A stretch of 9,646 bases of DNA. Origin: CG2-30-44-17 sp964344725. GTDB taxonomy: Bacteria; Patescibacteriota; Gracilibacteria; UBA1369; UBA12470. How positions within the stretch are numbered: the stretch's first letter is position 1; each line of letters starts with the position of its first letter. The notes under the pieces are model-generated. The model did not search any database, was not told where the DNA came from, and saw nothing but the letters and a program-made list of their open reading frames with translations. Shown piece after piece: positions 6,447 to 9,646 of the stretch. The position numbers were made by a program, and so were the translations under genes. Where the stretch lies: NCBI GenBank assembly GCA_964344725.1, contig CAYFOI010000034.1, forward strand, positions 1 to 9,646. Direction: 5' to 3'.

Positions 6447-8701
6447 TCCTCTATCAAGCTCCAGTTTATTTCACGAGGCTTCGCCCCATTCGCAGGACCA
6501 ACAACCCCATTCTCTTCAAGCATATCAATAAGACGCGATGCACGCGCATAACCAACACGCAAATACCGCTGCAGACCTGAAGCAGAAGCTCTACGAGACC
6601 TTTTTATACACTCAAGCGCCTCCATATACATTGGATCATCAGCACCTGCAGCTTCGGCAGCCATTTTACTATCAGGGATACCTGTAAGCTTCTTTTTTGC
6701 AGCTTCCTCGGAAGTAATCCCATCATCATAAGCAGGATCAAAACCAATCTTGATCTTGTTAGTAACTTTTTCAATTTCCTTAGACCCAACAAAAACACCT
6801 TGGATACGCATCGGCTTTCCAGTCGTACCGGATAGATAAAGCATATCCCCCTGCCCCAAAAGATCCTCAGCCCCTATCCCATCAATAATCGTTCGTGAAT
6901 CAATAGAAGAAGCAACTGTAAAAGCGATACGAGCCGGAATATTAGCTTTAATCAAACCTGTGATAACATCAACCGAAGGCCTCTGAGTAGCAATAAGAAG
7001 ATGCATCCCCACAGCACGAGCCATTTGAGCGATACGACAAATCGAAGCCTCAACCTCTTGCTTCGCAACCATCATCATATCCGCAAGCTCATCAATCACA
7101 ATCACAATACGAGGCAACTTTTCTTTAATCTTAGGATCAGCATTGTAGTCATCAATATTTCGATGTTTAGCATCAGCACAAACCTTATAACGACGTGTCA
7201 TCTCAGCAACAGCCCAACGAAGTGCAGTTGCAGCTTTATCAGGCTCAACAATAACAGGAGTAAGCAGGTGTGGAATGCCGTTATAATTATTAAGTTCAAC
7301 CCTCTTTGGATCGATCATAATCATCTTAAGATCCTGCGGAGAGTTGTTATAAAGAAAAGACATCAAGAATGAGTTCATACCAACCGATTTACCAGACCCC
7401 GTAGCACCAGCGACAAGCAAGTGAGGCATTTTAGCTAAATCTGCAACAATAGGTCGCCCACTAACACTTCGACCAAGAGGCAACTTGAGTTTCCCTTTCA
7501 AATTTTTATACTCCGGAGAATCCATAAGTTCACGAAGGCGCACCATCGCACGGTCCTTATTAGGCACCTCTATACCAACCAAATCCTTACCTGGAATCGG
7601 CGCCTCAATACGCACAGAAGGAGCCGCAAGCGCCATTGCAACATCATTCTTCAGAGTAGTGATCTTAGAAAGCTTAACTCCGTCACTCGGCTTAAGCGAA
7701 TATTGTACAACAGTAGGACCAACATGCACATCATGCATCGAAACCTTGATCCCAAACTGATCCAACTTGTTACGAATCTTCTCAGCACCATCACGAAGAA
7801 CATCTTGATCTAAAGCAATATTATCAACAGTCGCATCAAGCCAAGAGAGATCTGGGAACGCATACTCATAATCATCATCAACTTCCGCCTCCTCAATCTC
7901 ATCTGCCATCTGCTCCGTGTCATCTGCGCCCTCCAACTCAACTTCCACATCAACTTCCTCAGGCTTAACCTCGCGAAGAGCAATTTCATCCTCACGCACA
8001 GCCTCTTTTTTCTCAACTTGGATCTGTTCTGGCTTAACTATATTAATTCCATTTACATCGAAATCATCAAAATAATCCTCCTCTACTTCTTCTTTTTTCT
8101 TCCCTTTCCTCTCTACTTTCTTCTCTACTTTAAAAGACTTGAAAAGATCAATTATCTCAGTAAGCGAAACATCAAAAATAAGCAAAATCGAAACAACGAT
8201 ACTAGCCATCAAAACAACATAACTCCCGACATTCCCCAGAACAGATTTCAAAATAAAACTAGCAACAAAACCGACATACCCTCCATATTCACCAGCCTTA
8301 GCTACCTCAAGAACATCCGCATCCGGCACAGACAAATGAACAAGTCCTAAAGCCGAACCAGACAGAAGTACAATACCAAGCCACCTCGCTACCCCAACAT
8401 GAATCTTCCGCGACAAAAAACTCATAATCGCCATGCCGATAAGGATAGCAGGAACCGCATAAACTCCCCATCCAAAAACAGGTTCAAGAAAAGCTATCCA
8501 AAGCTGCCCAATCACACCAAGATTTCCTCTAATACTAAGAACCGTAAGAACACCAAGCGTTGCATAGAGAACCGCCCAAATATCCTTGAGGACATGAGCT
8601 TCGACATCAAGCTGAATATTATTTTTCTTAAGCGCACGACGACGCCTCTTAGTCGGCTTCCTTTTCTTATAAGTTGTTTTTCGTTTTCTGCGAGCTGCCA
8701 T
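6443..8701 (-). CDS. ftsK: DNA translocase FtsK/SpoIIIE
   Basis: A hexameric DNA pump anchored at the division septum that clears and aligns chromosome termini. The 752-residue protein is short compared with E. coli FtsK (over 1,300) and close to SpoIIIE. It starts with a very basic tail (16 Lys/Arg in residues 4-26), then membrane segments at about 41-57, 75-96, 104-121 and 158-176, with a glycine-patterned stretch before the last. An acidic, disordered linker (about 190-280) leads to FPDLSWLD (282-288) and the motor: alpha domain, then the beta RecA-like domain with Walker A GATGSGKS (Lys438) and Walker B VIVIDELAD (Asp537, Glu538), plus LLIATQRPSVDVITG. The last ~60 residues form the winged-helix gamma domain that reads oriented DNA motifs (RASASGLQRYLRVGYARASRLID). 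All parts are present, so it should be active. A good promoter lies just upstream; csaA follows. The stop lies in the octamer array. No Shine-Dalgarno sequence is seen. Confidence 0.98.
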   Translation of the reverse strand: MAARRKRKTTYKKRKPTKRRRRALKKNNIQLDVEAHVLKDIWAVLYATLGVLTVLSIRGNLGVIGQLWIAFLEPVFGWGVYAVPAILIGMAIMSFLSRKIHVGVARWLGIVLLSGSALGLVHLSVPDADVLEVAKAGEYGGYVGFVASFILKSVLGNVGSYVVLMASIVVSILLIFDVSLTEIIDLFKSFKVEKKVERKGKKKEEVEEDYFDDFDVNGINIVKPEQIQVEKKEAVREDEIALREVKPEEVDVEVELEGADDTEQMADEIEEAEVDDDYEYAFPDLSWLDATVDNIALDQDVLRDGAEKIRNKLDQFGIKVSMHDVHVGPTVVQYSLKPSDGVKLSKITTLKNDVAMALAAPSVRIEAPIPGKDLVGIEVPNKDRAMVRLRELMDSPEYKNLKGKLKLPLGRSVSGRPIVADLAKMPHLLVAGATGSGKSVGMNSFLMSFLYNNSPQDLKMIMIDPKRVELNNYNGIPHLLTPVIVEPDKAATALRWAVAEMTRRYKVCADAKHRNIDDYNADPKIKEKLPRIVIVIDELADMMMVAKQEVEASICRIAQMARAVGMHLLIATQRPSVDVITGLIKANIPARIAFTVASSIDSRTIIDGIGAEDLLGQGDMLYLSGTTGKPMRIQGVFVGSKEIEKVTNKIKIGFDPAYDDGITSEEAAKKKLTGIPDSKMAAEAAGADDPMYMEALECIKRSRRASASGLQRYLRVGYARASRLIDMLEENGVVGPANGAKPREINWSLIED

Positions 8702-8706
8702 AAAAT

Positions 8707-8747
8707 CAGGTTAAAACTAGCAGGAAGAATTTTATAAGAATAACCTG
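8707..8747. repeat. Inverted repeat CAGGTTA/TAACCTG around the ftsK promoter
   Basis: Perfect 7-base arms at 8707-8713 and 8741-8747, with 27 bases between, bracket the -10 and predicted start of ftsK. The same AACCTG/CAGGTT pair forms the inner stem of the hairpin at 5909-5927. It might be an operator half-site pair; chance is quite possible for arms of this length. Confidence 0.35.
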
Positions 8748-8757
8748 TTTATTGCAA
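8729..8757 (-). promoter_or_regulatory. Sigma70-type promoter of ftsK
   Basis: On the minus strand, TTGCAA (8752-8757) is followed after 17 bases by TAAAAT (8729-8734). Spacing is ideal and each hexamer matches four or five consensus bases. The start would be near 8722, about 20 bases before the ATG at 8701. This suggests ftsK is expressed independently of the upstream cysteine-ladder gene. Confidence 0.65.
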
Positions 8758-8822
8758 ACCTCATTGCAGAGGATTTGTTTTTATTGCTATTTGAAGCGAT
8801 TTTGGCGATTAGCCACAACATC

Positions 8823-9646
8823 CTACCAAGCCTCTTCAACACCCAACGTATCCTCCCCCGGATACCCAGCCGAGAACCACTGCCCCCAAGTTCCATCAGC
8901 CTTCATCGCAGCCTTAATTTCAGCAACCTTCTTCTTATACTCCTCCTCCGAATACTCTTTGTTCAAAATACAATATTCAGCATGGTTTAAGGAGACACAT
9001 AAGAAACAGTCATGACTGTTATAAACAAGATCACAATACTCAAGATCATTGCTATACCAACACCCATAACAGAACATGCAATTCACTAGATTCCCCCCAC
9101 TCATAATCTCGTAACAAACCTCAGACCAGCCCAAGTGACTACAATCGTAAAGATCTTTCGAATCATCACAATGATAAACATAAGAGCAGTCCCGAAGCCC
9201 CTTAGAATCAAAAGCCCAGTAAGTATCCTTGCAGTTATAAATATTCTCACCATTCGACCCCTCATTATTGTCTCCATACAAACTTATCAAAGGAACCGAC
9301 GTCAAAATAGGCCACATCTTCTGATAAACCTCTTGAGGAGAAAGCTTCTTGAGCTCCTCAACCTTCTTTCCATACTCTTCTTTAGAAAATTTTTCATTAA
9401 AAACATGGTACTCAGCCTGCCGAAGCCCAACACATCCAAAACAATTCCGACATCCCGTACAGAAGTGACAAAAAAAGCAGTCCGACGCCTGCTTGCAATG
9501 ATAACAATAATCCGAGTTATAAGAGTTCACGCAATCCACAGATTCATAACAAAGCTCACATTTCTGACAGAGCGTACAGTCATTACAATCCGTACAATAA
9601 AAAACTCGATGATTGTACATACAATCCTCAGATTGATAACTCGCAT
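8823..9646 (-). CDS. Cysteine-ladder repeat protein, C-terminal part (gene runs past the window edge)
   Basis: The frame stays open to the window end, so this is a 3' fragment. The Met at 9620 is not taken as the start: the frame upstream encodes SYQSEDC, whose Cys lies nine residues before the next and in register with the others. From that Met, the 265 residues contain 27 cysteines, about 10%. All 15 in residues 9-63 are at multiples of three, and all 12 in 130-217 are at one more than a multiple of three; many lie 9 apart. The unit resembles SxDCxxxYNSxxCxxC. There is an internal duplication (60-83 and 205-228). Between the two ladders lies a helical segment (about 76-115). The layout recalls a family common in Patescibacteria, often mislabelled 'CaiB/BaiF family'; I see no CoA-transferase features. 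Function is unknown; metal binding, disulfide stacking or a repeat solenoid are possibilities. There is no visible membrane segment. Confidence 0.85.
   Translation of the reverse strand, partial: ASYQSEDCMYNHRVFYCTDCNDCTLCQKCELCYESVDCVNSYNSDYCYHCKQASDCFFCHFCTGCRNCFGCVGLRQAEYHVFNEKFSKEEYGKKVEELKKLSPQEVYQKMWPILTSVPLISLYGDNNEGSNGENIYNCKDTYWAFDSKGLRDCSYVYHCDDSKDLYDCSHLGWSEVCYEIMSGGNLVNCMFCYGCWYSNDLEYCDLVYNSHDCFLCVSLNHAEYCILNKEYSEEEYKKKVAEIKAAMKADGTWGQWFSAGYPGEDTLGVEEAW

Noticed and set aside
101..8701. TGA recoded as glycine (Gracilibacteria/Absconditabacteria code)
   Set aside because: secA, ftsK, csaA and the transferase are full length under the standard bacterial code, with no need to read through TGA.
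8759..8785. Small hairpin CCTC-ATTGCA-GAGG followed by a T-rich run, as a terminator
   Set aside because: The stem has only four pairs, and the T run is on the + strand where no gene ends.
9618..9620. ATG at 9620 as the start of the cysteine-ladder gene
   Set aside because: The frame stays open to the window edge and encodes another cysteine in the same register, so the gene starts outside the window.
8823..9646. CaiB/BaiF CoA-transferase
   Set aside because: The name appears on relatives in databases, as far as I recall, but the sequence shows only cysteine repeats and no CoA-transferase motif.

Overview
This window looks like chromosome from an uncultivated bacterium of the Candidate Phyla Radiation (Patescibacteria). 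Three things suggest it: a cysteine-ladder protein at the right edge of a type I know from those genomes, no Shine-Dalgarno sequence before any of the six visible start codons, and short A/T-rich spacers holding period-7 or period-8 repeats. Stop codons are TAG or TAA only, and no gene reads through TGA, so the lineages that recode TGA as glycine are unlikely. The phylum is an inference; the gene identities of secA, ftsK, csaA and the sugar transferase do not depend on it.

Layout. 1-100: a spacer with a T/A palindrome and a TACGTAC heptamer array. 101-1552 (+): a membrane sugar-phosphate transferase that starts surface glycan synthesis. 1549-2016 (-): a small membrane-anchored protein with eight cysteines, tail to tail with the transferase and sharing a CTAG tetramer as stop codon. 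2107-3051 (-): an unrecognised acidic soluble protein. 3052-3168: a divergent promoter region. 3169-5823 (+): full-length secA. 5824-6034: a convergent spacer whose first 137 bases form nested hairpins. 6035-6367 (-): csaA, a small tRNA-binding-fold protein known as a SecA/preprotein-binding chaperone. 6443-8701 (-): a complete ftsK translocase. 8702-8822: the ftsK promoter. 8823-9646 (-): the C-terminal part of the cysteine-ladder protein, cut by the window edge.

The shared theme is the cell envelope: glycan initiation, Sec export, a Sec-linked chaperone, a septal DNA pump and a small exported cysteine-rich protein. secA and csaA face each other across the structured spacer; csaA probably shares a transcript with ftsK.

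The + strand is rich in A and C regardless of gene direction, which indicates strong replication-strand bias with the minus strand probably leading. The most unusual observations are the strict every-third-residue register of cysteines in the last gene, the multi-hairpin element after secA, and the phased heptamer/octamer arrays at gene borders.
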